From the NCBI GenBank assembly GCA_900766585.1, contig CAAFVV010000035.1, forward strand, positions 1 through 59,653: a DNA stretch of 59,653 bases, given 5' to 3'. Below, one piece after another: positions 17,446 to 26,195 of this stretch. The notes under the pieces were generated by a model that was not told the DNA's origin, did not search any database, and saw only the letters and a program-made list of their open reading frames with translations. The translations under genes and the position numbers were made by a program. The DNA is from Clostridia bacterium. GTDB taxonomy: Bacteria; Bacillota; Clostridia; Oscillospirales; Acutalibacteraceae. How positions within the stretch are numbered: the first letter of the stretch is position 1; each line of letters opens with the position of its first letter.

Positions 17446-19059
17446 ATGAAAAAGTACAGATCTGCGTTGTCCCTTTTACTTGCGGCGCTGCTGCTGATCG
17501 GTTCGCTTGCCGCCTGTACGCCGAAAGAGCCGTCCTCCTCGCAGGACGGCAGCCATTCGGAAAGCAGCCCGTCGGATCCGGGCTCTGACGTATCTGAGGA
17601 GGTTCCTTCTGCGGATCCTTCAGCAGATACACCGTCAGATACGGTTACGGTGTCGGACGGATCCTCCTCCGCTTCCTCCGGCAGTTTGGGAACGACTGCC
17701 GGAACAAAGAGGACGGACGGATCTTCCGCTGTGTCAAAGCCGACCAAGGCGACGCTGACCACCACGACTGTTCCCAAGATCACTTACCCGACGCTGCCCT
17801 CCGGATTTGTATATAAAACGGAGAGCAGGGACGATAAGGCGGACATGAAATTTCCGGCTGCCTCCAAGGAGAGCTTTACACAGGCAGCGGCCAAAACGCC
17901 GTCCGCCTCCAAGCCGTCAGGCAGTATCTACAATGCCAAGGATTTCGGCGTTACACCGAACGACATGGCTGCAGATTCCGCGGCGCTTCAGCACGCCATG
18001 GATACAGTGTATAAGCTCGGCGGTACATTGTATATTCCTGCCGGACTGTATATCATCGACAAGCCGCTGACGATCCCGCAGCGGATGACAGTGGTCGGCG
18101 ACTATACCGGTATTTCCGACACGGATTGCACCACGTTTCTCGTTTACTGCGGTCACGGAAAGGGAAACGATACGGCGCTCATCACTATGTCCGGCTATTC
18201 CACCTTTACCGGTGTGCGTATTTACTACCCGAAGCAGAGCAAATCCTCGCCTGTAGCGTATCCACCCACCTTTGCCAATAAAGGTGATTCCTTCTCGATA
18301 GAGGAGGTGTTCGTCGTGAATCCGTGGATCGCTATGAATTTTGTCAGCGGTTCCGGACGCCACTGGCTGAAAAATATTTCCGGTCAGCCGCTTTCCCGCG
18401 GATTGGTCATTGACCACTGTCTGGACGTCGGACGAACGGAGGGAATTACCTTTGCACCCTACTGGAGCCGCTATGTAACGGCATACACGCTCAAAAACCT
18501 GACGGCGTTTACCTGGGGCAAGACCGACTGGGAATTTGTAAACGACTGTCGGGCGGAATATGCGGCGGTCGGGTTTTCCTGCACGACGCTGCCCACCAAC
18601 GGCAACCCGGGCAACGTGCTGTTTTCCGGTATCAGTGCTTATCGGTGCAGGGAGGCTGTGAGTATTGATGCTGTGCAGGGACATGCGGGAGCAGCCTTTT
18701 CCAAAAGCGTATTCGACGGTGCGGTTAGTATCCGCTATACGACGGACGGTCCGGTGAAATTTACCGGATGCACATTTACGGCAAACAGCTATAATGCCAC
18801 GCCGCTGAATTTGCAGGGGGTAGGTCCGGTTATCATCCGCGGCTGCACGGTGGATACCGCCGGAGCCGGGTCGGCATCGGCTCCGGCTATGATCGCCAAC
18901 GCCGACCGTATGATCGTGACCGGAAACCACTTTATCGGAAAAGCCACAACGGATATACGCATTGGCAGTGAGGTCAAGTCCGGCGTGTTCACCGGCAATC
19001 TCGCTACGGGACACGCCCTGTCGATCAAGGATGAGTCAAACGGCGGGGCTGTGCATTGA
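17446..19059 (+). CDS. Lipoprotein right-handed beta-helix protein (pectate-lyase-3-like)
   Basis: The 537-residue protein has a lipoprotein signal ending GSLAAC, a Ser/Thr/Asp-rich linker to about residue 155, then the beta-helix start (IYNAKDFGVTPNDMAADSAA, GGTLYIPAGLYIIDKPLTIP). Later rungs include VKFTGCTFTANSYNATPLNL and VIIRGCTVDTAGA. AAGGAGGTGCCGCGAT precedes the ATG. It is the third and longest of the beta-helix paralogs and the only lipid-anchored one. The three thus occupy the cytoplasm, the outside and the membrane surface. A polysaccharide lyase or hydrolase activity is inferred from the fold. Confidence 0.75.
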   Translation: MKKYRSALSLLLAALLLIGSLAACTPKEPSSSQDGSHSESSPSDPGSDVSEEVPSADPSADTPSDTVTVSDGSSSASSGSLGTTAGTKRTDGSSAVSKPTKATLTTTTVPKITYPTLPSGFVYKTESRDDKADMKFPAASKESFTQAAAKTPSASKPSGSIYNAKDFGVTPNDMAADSAALQHAMDTVYKLGGTLYIPAGLYIIDKPLTIPQRMTVVGDYTGISDTDCTTFLVYCGHGKGNDTALITMSGYSTFTGVRIYYPKQSKSSPVAYPPTFANKGDSFSIEEVFVVNPWIAMNFVSGSGRHWLKNISGQPLSRGLVIDHCLDVGRTEGITFAPYWSRYVTAYTLKNLTAFTWGKTDWEFVNDCRAEYAAVGFSCTTLPTNGNPGNVLFSGISAYRCREAVSIDAVQGHAGAAFSKSVFDGAVSIRYTTDGPVKFTGCTFTANSYNATPLNLQGVGPVIIRGCTVDTAGAGSASAPAMIANADRMIVTGNHFIGKATTDIRIGSEVKSGVFTGNLATGHALSIKDESNGGAVH

Positions 19060-19129
19060 TCTTAGGCGCAACGAGACGGCGGAAGAGCTTTTTCGCCGCT
19101 CCGCAAATAAAACAATAGGAGGTTCTTTT

Positions 19130-21232
19130 ATGCAAACCGTATCTGCGCGTGCAAAAATCCTCTCGGTTACCATGGCTGTGCTCATGCTGCTCGGCTCTGT
19201 GGTCGGGATAGCTCGACTGATCGCCAAAGCCGATGACGCGGGCGTTTACACAGTTGCCTATAACAAGGCAAACTTTGAAAATGCCCGTCCTGATGGCGGA
19301 TTGGCTTCGGTCAACGACGACTGCATCGGCGGGTATTCACCGTATGGCACGGTCAAGCTGACCCTGACGCTGCCCGAGGGCAAAAGTTATGACCGGATTG
19401 CTCTGGAGGCTGCCGCCCCCGACATTCCCGACGGCGAGACCCGTGAGATCCGCGTGTATGACGGCACATCGCCCTATGCCGACGGAACGAATGATTTCAA
19501 TGATTCACTCGGATATGTCGCTGTCGGCATCGTACATACCGGTAACTGGGATGAATACGGCTGGTCTGCGCCGGCCAAGCTCAAATCGGCTCTTTCGGGC
19601 ACGGTGACGCTGTATCTTGCCAACCGTACAGGAGATAAGAATGCCAACCTGCGTGACATCCGTCTGTATGAGGTGAAGGACAACACGGCTGTCTATCAGG
19701 ACATTGTGCTCTCTGAGCATTACGACGACGTCACTCTTCTGGGCGATATTGCAAAGAATGAGGACGGTATCGGCAGTTTCGACGAGTATGATGTGTTCTC
19801 CGTTAAGCTGACGCTGCCCGAGGGCAAGGTGTATGACCGTGTGGCGCTGGAAACGGCGACACCCAGCGATTCCGGTCCGATCCGCGTATATGTGAACGAG
19901 AATCCGTATGTGGGCGGCAATTGGGATCAGGCTGGCGATCAGTATGCGAACTGTGTGTACAATAAGACAGACTGGGGCGTCTGGGACTGGTCTGCGGAAG
20001 GTACCTTTCCGACCGAGGTCTCCGGTGAGGTAACGCTGTATATCGGCAACCGTGCTCCGGGCGCCTGTAATGTGCGCAAGATCCGTCTGTATGAAAAGGC
20101 GGGAAGTGCGTCATCGGTGGGAACCACTACGACGAAGGCACCTGCGGAAGAGGGCAGCTTCACTCTGCTGGTCAAGGACGATAAGGATGCATTTGCCGCG
20201 GAAAACGGAGCCAACACCACGGTGAACGACGAGTTTGTAGGAGGCCTTGATGAGTACAATATGTTTTCCGTCAAGCTGACACTGCCCGCGGGGAAAACAT
20301 ATGACCGCATCGAGTTGTATACCGCCTCTCCCGATGGCGCAAAGAACGGCTTCTATGTGTATATCAACAAAAGTCCTGTTGTTGGCGGAAACTGGAATCA
20401 GGAAATGACCTTCACTGCCGTCAAACGGCCTGTTACCGACTGGAACGCCTATAAATGGACAAATCCGGTCACTCTGCATGAGACGCTTTCTGGTGAAGTG
20501 ACGTTGTACATCGGCAACCGCGACACAGGCGCCTGTAATGTCGGCGGTATCCGCCTGTTTGAGACGGGAACGACGGCGACGACCTATACCACGGCGGCCC
20601 CCTCACGTCCCTCCGTGGATATGAAGGAAGGCGACCAGATGCTTTTTGCCGATCCGGCTTGGGAAGTGGTCTACGGCGCCGGTTCCTACAATGAGGGAGC
20701 GGGAATCATCGGCGGCTATTCTGTCGGTGCAGTTATCAAGATCCCGAATGTTGACTTTGGCGAAAAGGGCTACGGTCTGATCTCGCTTCTGTACGCCACG
20801 CCCGACAAACTGGTGCCGAAGGATTGCCAGATTTTGATCGACTCTTATCCGGACGGCGATGTGATCGGTGAACTGCGCATTTCGGCGACTGAACAGAATT
20901 GGAATGAGAACATCTATGCCTTTGCGGATTCCGAAATGCTGGAAAAGGTCACAGGTGTTCACGATGTGTATATCATCAACGGAACGAGCGGTAACTTCAA
21001 TGTGCAGGGCGTCAAGCTGTCCGGTACCTATACCGGCAGCGGGGATACCTCAAAGGAGGCGCCGTCTGAGAATGATCCGGCGGACAGCCTTGCAAGTGAA
21101 GATACGGTAAGCAGCGGATCCGCAAGCGGCGATGACAGCAATCCCGATACCGGTGTTGCTCTGCCTGCGGCTGTTTTGCTGCTGACGGCTGTGACCGGTG
21201 CGGCTGTGGCGGTCACGCGTAAAAAGAAATAA
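19130..21232 (+). CDS. Surface protein with repeated CBM6-like modules and NPDTG tail
   Basis: The 700-residue protein has an N-terminal signal (about residues 1-35). Three related beta-sandwich repeats of about 130-140 residues share VKLTLTLPEGKSYDRIALE-type strands and end in NVRKIRLYE-type strands. A more distant fourth repeat starts at YGAGSYNEGAGIIGGY and ends FNVQGVKLSG. This is the shape of CBM6/CBM36-like modules. The C-terminus is a Ser/Asp-rich spacer, NPDTGVALPA, a hydrophobic helix and RKKK, which resembles a sortase-type sorting signal. TAGGAGG precedes the ATG at 19,130. It probably holds substrate at the cell surface; no catalytic module is seen. Confidence 0.72.
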   Translation: MQTVSARAKILSVTMAVLMLLGSVVGIARLIAKADDAGVYTVAYNKANFENARPDGGLASVNDDCIGGYSPYGTVKLTLTLPEGKSYDRIALEAAAPDIPDGETREIRVYDGTSPYADGTNDFNDSLGYVAVGIVHTGNWDEYGWSAPAKLKSALSGTVTLYLANRTGDKNANLRDIRLYEVKDNTAVYQDIVLSEHYDDVTLLGDIAKNEDGIGSFDEYDVFSVKLTLPEGKVYDRVALETATPSDSGPIRVYVNENPYVGGNWDQAGDQYANCVYNKTDWGVWDWSAEGTFPTEVSGEVTLYIGNRAPGACNVRKIRLYEKAGSASSVGTTTTKAPAEEGSFTLLVKDDKDAFAAENGANTTVNDEFVGGLDEYNMFSVKLTLPAGKTYDRIELYTASPDGAKNGFYVYINKSPVVGGNWNQEMTFTAVKRPVTDWNAYKWTNPVTLHETLSGEVTLYIGNRDTGACNVGGIRLFETGTTATTYTTAAPSRPSVDMKEGDQMLFADPAWEVVYGAGSYNEGAGIIGGYSVGAVIKIPNVDFGEKGYGLISLLYATPDKLVPKDCQILIDSYPDGDVIGELRISATEQNWNENIYAFADSEMLEKVTGVHDVYIINGTSGNFNVQGVKLSGTYTGSGDTSKEAPSENDPADSLASEDTVSSGSASGDDSNPDTGVALPAAVLLLTAVTGAAVAVTRKKK

Positions 21233-21252
21233 TCCGCTTTTGGTAAACAGCT

Positions 21253-21281
21253 GGAGAGGACGGCGTGTTTTGCCGTCCTCT
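21253..21281. terminator. Perfect hairpin after the surface protein gene
   Basis: GGAGAGGACGGC and GCCGTCCTCTCC form a 12-bp perfect stem 20 bases after the stop. No T-run follows, so termination would be inefficient. A second, looser repeat (TGCGGAAAAAG / CTTTTTCCGCA) follows at about 21,286-21,331. Together they could attenuate transcription into the mannosidase gene. Confidence 0.45.
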
Positions 21282-21375
21282 CCGGTTGCGGAAAAAGCAC
21301 AGACGGCTGTTTTTCTGTACTTTTTCCGCAGCCGGAGGACGTGGGGCCTTCGCTGCATGGAAAGGATGATCTGGC

Positions 21376-24081
21376 TTGAAACAGTATTGCATCATTTCCC
21401 ACACCCATTGGGACAGGGAATGGTATATGCCTCTGGAGCAAATGCGGCTGAGGCTTGTGGATCTCATAGACCGCTGCTTGACACTTTTGGAACGTGAACC
21501 GCACTATATCTTCCACTTGGATGCCCAAACCGTGGTTCTGGAGGATTATCTGAGCGTGCGTCCCCAGGAGAAGGAGCGGCTTATGCGCCCGATCCGTGAG
21601 GGGCGGCTGCTTGTCGGGCCGTGGTATCTGCAAAATGATTTTTTTCTGACAAGCGGCGAAGCGACCGTGAGGAATCTTCAGGAGGGACTCCGCCTGACAA
21701 AGACATTCGGCTGCGATGCTGAGCCGGTCGGCTATGCGCCCGACCAGTTCGGTCAGATCTCACAGCTTCCGCAGATCCTGCACGGATTCGGCATCGACAG
21801 CTTTGTGTTCGGCCGCGGCGTATCCGACCGGCACCGTGACAGCCTGGGCAAATGGGTGAACAGCCGCCACCCGGCGGAATTTATCTGGGAGGGGCCGGAT
21901 GGTTCGCATGTGCTGGCTGTTTTTATGCCGTTTTGGTATAACAATCTGCAAAGACTGTCCGCAGATCCCGACAAGGCGCTTTTTCGGCTGCGGGAGCTTA
22001 AAGAATGGTTTGCACCGCTGACGGCGACGCCGTATCTGCTGATGATGAACGGGGTGGATCATCTGGAGGCGCAGGATGATCTGCCGGCGATCATAGACAG
22101 GGTGAGACCGCGTCTGGCGGCGGACGAACAACTTGTCCAGACCTCTTTGCCGGCCTATATTGCGGCGGTAAGGGATGACCTTGCGAAAAATCATACGGCG
22201 CTTTCGGTACATCACGGAGAAATGCGCTGTTGTGACGATGGTGCACTGCTCAAGGGAACGCTGTCCTCCCGCATTTACTTAAAGCAGCAAAACGATGCCC
22301 TTCAGGATCAACTGGAATGCCGTCTGGAGCCGTTGTATGCACTGCTTGAGCTGTCCGGAGCATCGGGCTGCCAGTCGCGCGACCATATGCGCTATATGTG
22401 GAAAAAGCTGCTGCGTACGCATCCGCATGATTCCATCTGCGGGTGCAGCCGCGACGAGGTGCATGACCGTATGGAGCAAAGCTATGCTTCGCTGCGGCGC
22501 ACCGTCGGAGAGTGGACACGCCGCGGTATGCAGACGGCGGCTGATCATCTGTGCCGTTCGGATAAGGCATCGTATCATATCGCGATCGCCAACACCTTGC
22601 CTTTTGCCCGCCGTGAGGTCATCGATTGTCAGATCGAACTGCCGGTGGATGAGGCAAAGAGCGGAGTGACCCTGCAAAATGAATGCGGGGAAACGATCCC
22701 ATGCGAGGTGCTGTCGGTCTGCGACGATTTTCACAATGAGTTTACTCCGCTGAACCTGCCGCTCCGTTTTCCCGTCAAACGTGTCATGCTGCGGTTTACT
22801 GCGGAGCTTCCTGCCTTTGGCTTTGCCGATGTGAGTCTGCTGACCGAGGGGGCGCCGCTTTGCCCGCTGCCCGAACGGGAAGAACCCGTGACCGATCGGG
22901 CGGTGCTGGAAAATGCGTGGATACGCGTTACGGTGTATCCAAACGGTCGGGTGGCACTGGAGGATAAGGTCAGCGGACGCTGTATTGAGGATGCGCTGGA
23001 TATAGAGGACTGTGCCGATCGCGGCGACAGCTATCTGTTCCGGCCCGGTGATGAACCGGCCTTATATTGGCGGGACAGTCCTGCCGAAGTGACCGTGACC
23101 GGACAGGGGACGCAGATCAGACGGTGTACGATCCGGCGGACAATGACCGTTCCGGCACGTTATGACTTTGAAAAGCGCTGCCGCACGGGGGCGGTGCCGC
23201 TGACTGTATCGCTGACGTTTTCCCTTTCTGCGGTATCGCCTGTGCTTTCCGTTAGCTATCGCTTTTTCAATCCCGCCTGCGATCACCGCCTGCGGCTGAT
23301 CCTGCGTACCGGCATCGAGACGACGAAACTGCTGGCGGATGCCCCCTTTGATGTGATTGCGCGCGAGGATGCCGACCAATATCCCGATACAGTAAACCCG
23401 GTCTGGCCGAATACTTCCTTTGCCGCTTTGGAGGCGCAGAATGCGGGGGTAGCTCTTCTGACTGCGGGACAGCGCGAGGTGGAGCATCTGCCGGAGCAGA
23501 GAGCTATGGCGCTGACGCTGCTCCGCGCTACCGGTGTGATCGGACGGGATACAGAGACGCTTATTGCGCAGGGTACACAGTGGGATTGCCCCGGCAATCA
23601 GTGTCTGCGCGAGCTTTGGGGAACTGTCGGTGTGCTGTTTTTTTCAGAGGGCGGGCGAAGTGACCTTCCGGCTGCCGCGCGGCGATTCCGCAACCCTCCG
23701 CCGGCTCTGTTTGCGCCGACCGACCCTCATCGGTTTCTTCGCGGCTGTACTGCTGTGCAGGCGTCGGCGACAGAGGAGAAATTTTACTACCCTGACCCTT
23801 ATGTCGGGCTGCGGATCCCAACGCAGCAGTCGATACTGTCCGTGTCGGGTGAGGGGATCGAGGTGACGGCTCTGAAACCTGCCGATGGGGAAAAGGCAAT
23901 TGCGCTCCGTTTGGTCAACCTCAGCGACTGCGAGACTGAAGCGACGGTGAAGACCGATCGCCGGATCGTTTCCTCCGACCTGCGGGAAAGGCGTGGAGAG
24001 TTGCTCGGCGAGGGCATGGCAACATTTGGACTTCGTCCTCGCGAGATCCGCACGGTGCTGCTGATGGATCCGTTGCCGTGA
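21376..24081 (+). CDS. Glycoside hydrolase family 38 alpha-mannosidase (MngB-like)
   Basis: The 901-residue protein has the GH38 hallmark SHTHWDREW at the N-terminus (H11, D13 as zinc ligands) and GYAPDQFGQISQLPQIL with the nucleophile Asp at 123. HPHDSICGCSRDEVHDRM gives the later zinc-site His. The C-terminal half is the beta-rich domain of GH38. There is no signal peptide, so it acts in the cytoplasm on imported mannosides. Bacterial members include mannosylglycerate hydrolases and broader alpha-mannosidases, and the exact substrate is not decided here. Start is TTG with AAAGGATGAT upstream. It ends the island and is followed by a strong terminator. Confidence 0.9.
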   Translation: MKQYCIISHTHWDREWYMPLEQMRLRLVDLIDRCLTLLEREPHYIFHLDAQTVVLEDYLSVRPQEKERLMRPIREGRLLVGPWYLQNDFFLTSGEATVRNLQEGLRLTKTFGCDAEPVGYAPDQFGQISQLPQILHGFGIDSFVFGRGVSDRHRDSLGKWVNSRHPAEFIWEGPDGSHVLAVFMPFWYNNLQRLSADPDKALFRLRELKEWFAPLTATPYLLMMNGVDHLEAQDDLPAIIDRVRPRLAADEQLVQTSLPAYIAAVRDDLAKNHTALSVHHGEMRCCDDGALLKGTLSSRIYLKQQNDALQDQLECRLEPLYALLELSGASGCQSRDHMRYMWKKLLRTHPHDSICGCSRDEVHDRMEQSYASLRRTVGEWTRRGMQTAADHLCRSDKASYHIAIANTLPFARREVIDCQIELPVDEAKSGVTLQNECGETIPCEVLSVCDDFHNEFTPLNLPLRFPVKRVMLRFTAELPAFGFADVSLLTEGAPLCPLPEREEPVTDRAVLENAWIRVTVYPNGRVALEDKVSGRCIEDALDIEDCADRGDSYLFRPGDEPALYWRDSPAEVTVTGQGTQIRRCTIRRTMTVPARYDFEKRCRTGAVPLTVSLTFSLSAVSPVLSVSYRFFNPACDHRLRLILRTGIETTKLLADAPFDVIAREDADQYPDTVNPVWPNTSFAALEAQNAGVALLTAGQREVEHLPEQRAMALTLLRATGVIGRDTETLIAQGTQWDCPGNQCLRELWGTVGVLFFSEGGRSDLPAAARRFRNPPPALFAPTDPHRFLRGCTAVQASATEEKFYYPDPYVGLRIPTQQSILSVSGEGIEVTALKPADGEKAIALRLVNLSDCETEATVKTDRRIVSSDLRERRGELLGEGMATFGLRPREIRTVLLMDPLP

Positions 24082-24106
24082 CACTTTTTTCGGAACGCAA
24101 CAAATA

Positions 24107-24148
24107 AAAGGAGCCGTTCTCCGTGTGGACAGAGAACGGCTCCTTTTT
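24107..24148. terminator. Strong intrinsic terminator after the mannosidase
   Basis: A 15-bp perfect stem (AAAGGAGCCGTTCTC / GAGAACGGCTCCTTT) with a 10-nt loop and flanking A and T runs can terminate from both sides. It separates the mannosidase from the converging GxGYxYP remnant. Confidence 0.88.
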
Positions 24149-24163
24149 GTGCCGATACGAGGC

Positions 24164-24920
24164 TTATTGCTTCAGATATGTATGGGCGAGCGTCAGAAGA
24201 TCACTGGGCAGGCAAAAACGAATATTTTCGCCATAGCGTGCTTTGAGCTTATCACACTGTTCGTTGATGTAACGATAGCCGTAATACATGCCGCCGGGCG
24301 CATCGTCCAGCGCCGCCTGTGTAATGCACAGAGAGTAAAATGTCGGCCGGCCTGGATCCGGCTCGACGGAGGAAAATTTGTCCGTAATGTCCAGCCCGCA
24401 GTTGGTGGACACGACCAAAGGCTTGTCTTCAAGCAGATAGGCATTTCCCGAAAAGCTCTGATCCGCTTCCGACGGATCGCCCCAATCCAGTGCGCCGAGA
24501 ACGACAGACCGAGACATAAAATGCACACGGTCATTGACCTGCGGCAACCGAGACGTCGCTATTGTACGTATTCCGGCTTTTTGCAGAAAATAATTGTTTA
24601 CCGCGTGCCAGGCGGAAAAGGCAGACGGCTTGTAGATGTCTTCCCAAATATAGGAGAAACCGGCCGGTCCGCCCATCAGCTCGTCGTTTTTGGTACCATT
24701 CAAGCATGGTCGGTGCAAGTTCATACAGCGCCGGATTCAATTCCAGCCCGATCGGATAGGTGCCGCGGTGGGTGGTATTGCTCCAAAGAAACTGTGATGC
24801 CTTCTGGTTGAATTGCACATAAGGAAGGATTGGAATAATATTTTGCAGGAAGCGGAGGGGAACTGAAGCGGCTTTCGCGGGATACGGCATATAAGCTGAC
24901 GATTCTAAGCGCAACCCCAA
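24164..24920 (-). pseudogene. Truncated, frameshifted GxGYxYP-family gene
   Basis: Two overlapping minus-strand frames read as one protein. The first carries NTTHRGTYPIGLELNPALYE and TMLEWYQK; the second continues NDELMGGPAGFSYIWEDIYK and later VLGALDWGDPSEAD. The GGPAGFSYIWED segment matches the C-terminal GxGYxYP signature of a putative glycosidase family. The frames switch at an A-run near 24,690. Only about 250 residues of C-terminal sequence remain and no plausible start with a ribosome binding site is present, so it is both truncated and shifted. It may be a relic of a larger glycan-degrading island. The 24,921-25,012 stretch upstream holds nothing recognisable. Confidence 0.6.
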
Positions 24921-25012
24921 ATCAATTTGTTTTTATCCTTCCACACATCCGAGCGACAACGGGTTTGCCAAATTGGAACACTGATCGTTCAAGGGCGATC
25001 CGCGATAACGGC

Positions 25013-25062
25013 AAAAGACCTGTCGGGCGCTCCCTTGCGGAGCGGATGCCGACAGGTCTTTT
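25013..25062. terminator. Bidirectional intrinsic terminator
   Basis: A 14-bp perfect stem (AAAAGACCTGTCGG / CCGACAGGTCTTTT) contains an inner CGCTCC/GGAGCG stem and is flanked by A and T runs. It ends the spoVAC transcript on the minus strand. Confidence 0.85.
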
Positions 25063-25069
25063 TTACGTT

Positions 25070-25513
25070 TTACAAAAAGCTCACAAGCCAGCAGATCACT
25101 CCGTAGAGCACGCTGGCGATGGTGCCGTAGGCAATGACCGGCCCGGCGATGGAAAACAGCTTTGCCCCAAGCCCCAAAACAAAGCCCTCGGTCTTGAATT
25201 CCACGGCGGGGGATGCCATGGCGTTGGCAAAGCCCGTGATGGGGACGAGTGTACCGGCTCCGGCGATCTTGGCGATCTTGTCATATACCTGCAGTCCCGT
25301 CAGCAACACGCTTAAAAAGATCAGCGATACCGAGCACAGTCCGCGGGCGGCTTTTTCCTCCATGCCGCCGAGCCGTCCCCATTCGAAGATCAGCTCAGCC
25401 AGCAGGCACAGCCCGCCGCCGAACAGAAAAGCCATCAGGCAGTTTTTCAGCAGCGGCGAAGGCGGGGATGCCTGCTTGACCATGGCGCCGTATTCCTGTT
25501 TTGTGAGTTTCAT
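25070..25513 (-). CDS. spoVAC: Stage V sporulation protein AC
   Basis: The 147-residue protein has four hydrophobic segments and the SpoVAC pattern PLLKNCLMAFLFGGGLCL and GTLVPITGFANAMASPA. SpoVAC is part of the spore inner-membrane channel for dipicolinic acid. AAAAAAGGAGG precedes the ATG. The usual partner spoVAD and spoVAE genes are not adjacent: a terminator follows and an operon of other function lies on the other side. It therefore stands alone here, though partners may lie elsewhere. It is the clearest sign that the organism belongs to an endospore-forming lineage. Confidence 0.85.
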   Translation of the reverse strand: MKLTKQEYGAMVKQASPPSPLLKNCLMAFLFGGGLCLLAELIFEWGRLGGMEEKAARGLCSVSLIFLSVLLTGLQVYDKIAKIAGAGTLVPITGFANAMASPAVEFKTEGFVLGLGAKLFSIAGPVIAYGTIASVLYGVICWLVSFL

Positions 25514-25597
25514 GCGGTGATCTGCCTCCTTTTTTCGCTAGTCTGCACGAAAACCGGCGGAATATACGTATAAAACCCACAAATCGGGCATTATGCC

Positions 25598-25626
25598 TTG
25601 CTTTTTTTAGGAATATCGGGTATAAT
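25598..25626 (+). promoter_or_regulatory. Sigma-A promoter for the gtrA-like operon
   Basis: TTGCTT (25,598-25,603), a 17-base spacer and a perfect TATAAT (25,621-25,626) precede the gtrA-like gene by about 50 bases. Confidence 0.65.
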
Positions 25627-25676
25627 CAAGCTATTCAGCAGGCGGCATGTCCGCCGCGGGTAAAGGGGGGGCGGCT

Positions 25677-26195
25677 TTGCGCCGTTTTTTATCGCTTCTG
25701 TTTCACGGGCGGTTCCGTGAGCTGCTGCTTGAGCCGACGGACGACGGGTTTATTCAGTTTTTTCGCTTTTTGTTTGTCGGCGGAGCCGCGACGCTGGTGG
25801 ATATCGGGGCGGGGTGGCTGTTTTTTCACTTCTGCCGGCCGGCGGATTTTGTGCTGTTCGGGCTGACGGTCAGCGGCGGAGTACAGGCGACGGCAGTCGG
25901 CTTTCTGCTCGGTCTTGTCGCCAACTATTTTCTCAGTATTCTGTGGGTGTTCCGCAAAGCCAATGTCAACCGCGTGGTGGAATTTCTGTCGTTTGCCGCC
26001 ATCGGTCTGGTCGGACTTCTGGTCAAGAGCGTAACGTTTTCGCTGCTCGGATTTGTGCTGCCGGGCGACGGCGATCTGATCTTCCTGCTCAAGAATGTCG
26101 GCGGCACGCTGACGGCGCTGGTCTGGAATTTCGCCGCCCGGAAGCTGCTTTTGTATACGGATCATTCCCGCAAAAAAGAGGAGGAGCAATCATGA
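25677..26195 (+). CDS. GtrA-like flippase family membrane protein
   Basis: The protein has four transmembrane helices with the GtrA-family features FIQFFRFLFVGGAATLVDIG and FLLGLVANYFLSILWVF. GtrA-like proteins are thought to move polyprenyl-linked sugars across the membrane for cell-surface polysaccharide modification. The TTG at 25,677 (172 residues) is chosen because AAAGGGGGG lies just upstream; an in-frame ATG at 25,647 has no good ribosome binding site. The stop overlaps the next gene (ATGA), so the two are translationally coupled. Confidence 0.82.
   Translation: MRRFLSLLFHGRFRELLLEPTDDGFIQFFRFLFVGGAATLVDIGAGWLFFHFCRPADFVLFGLTVSGGVQATAVGFLLGLVANYFLSILWVFRKANVNRVVEFLSFAAIGLVGLLVKSVTFSLLGFVLPGDGDLIFLLKNVGGTLTALVWNFAARKLLLYTDHSRKKEEEQS

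Noticed and set aside
19060..19129. Hairpin before the CBM-repeat gene as a terminator
   Set aside because: The only stem found is about 7 bp with a G-T pair and no following T-run, too weak to call.
24125..24811. Long plus-strand open frame of 228 residues
   Set aside because: It is antisense to the GxGYxYP remnant, whose motif is clear on the minus strand, and has no ribosome binding site or recognisable domain.
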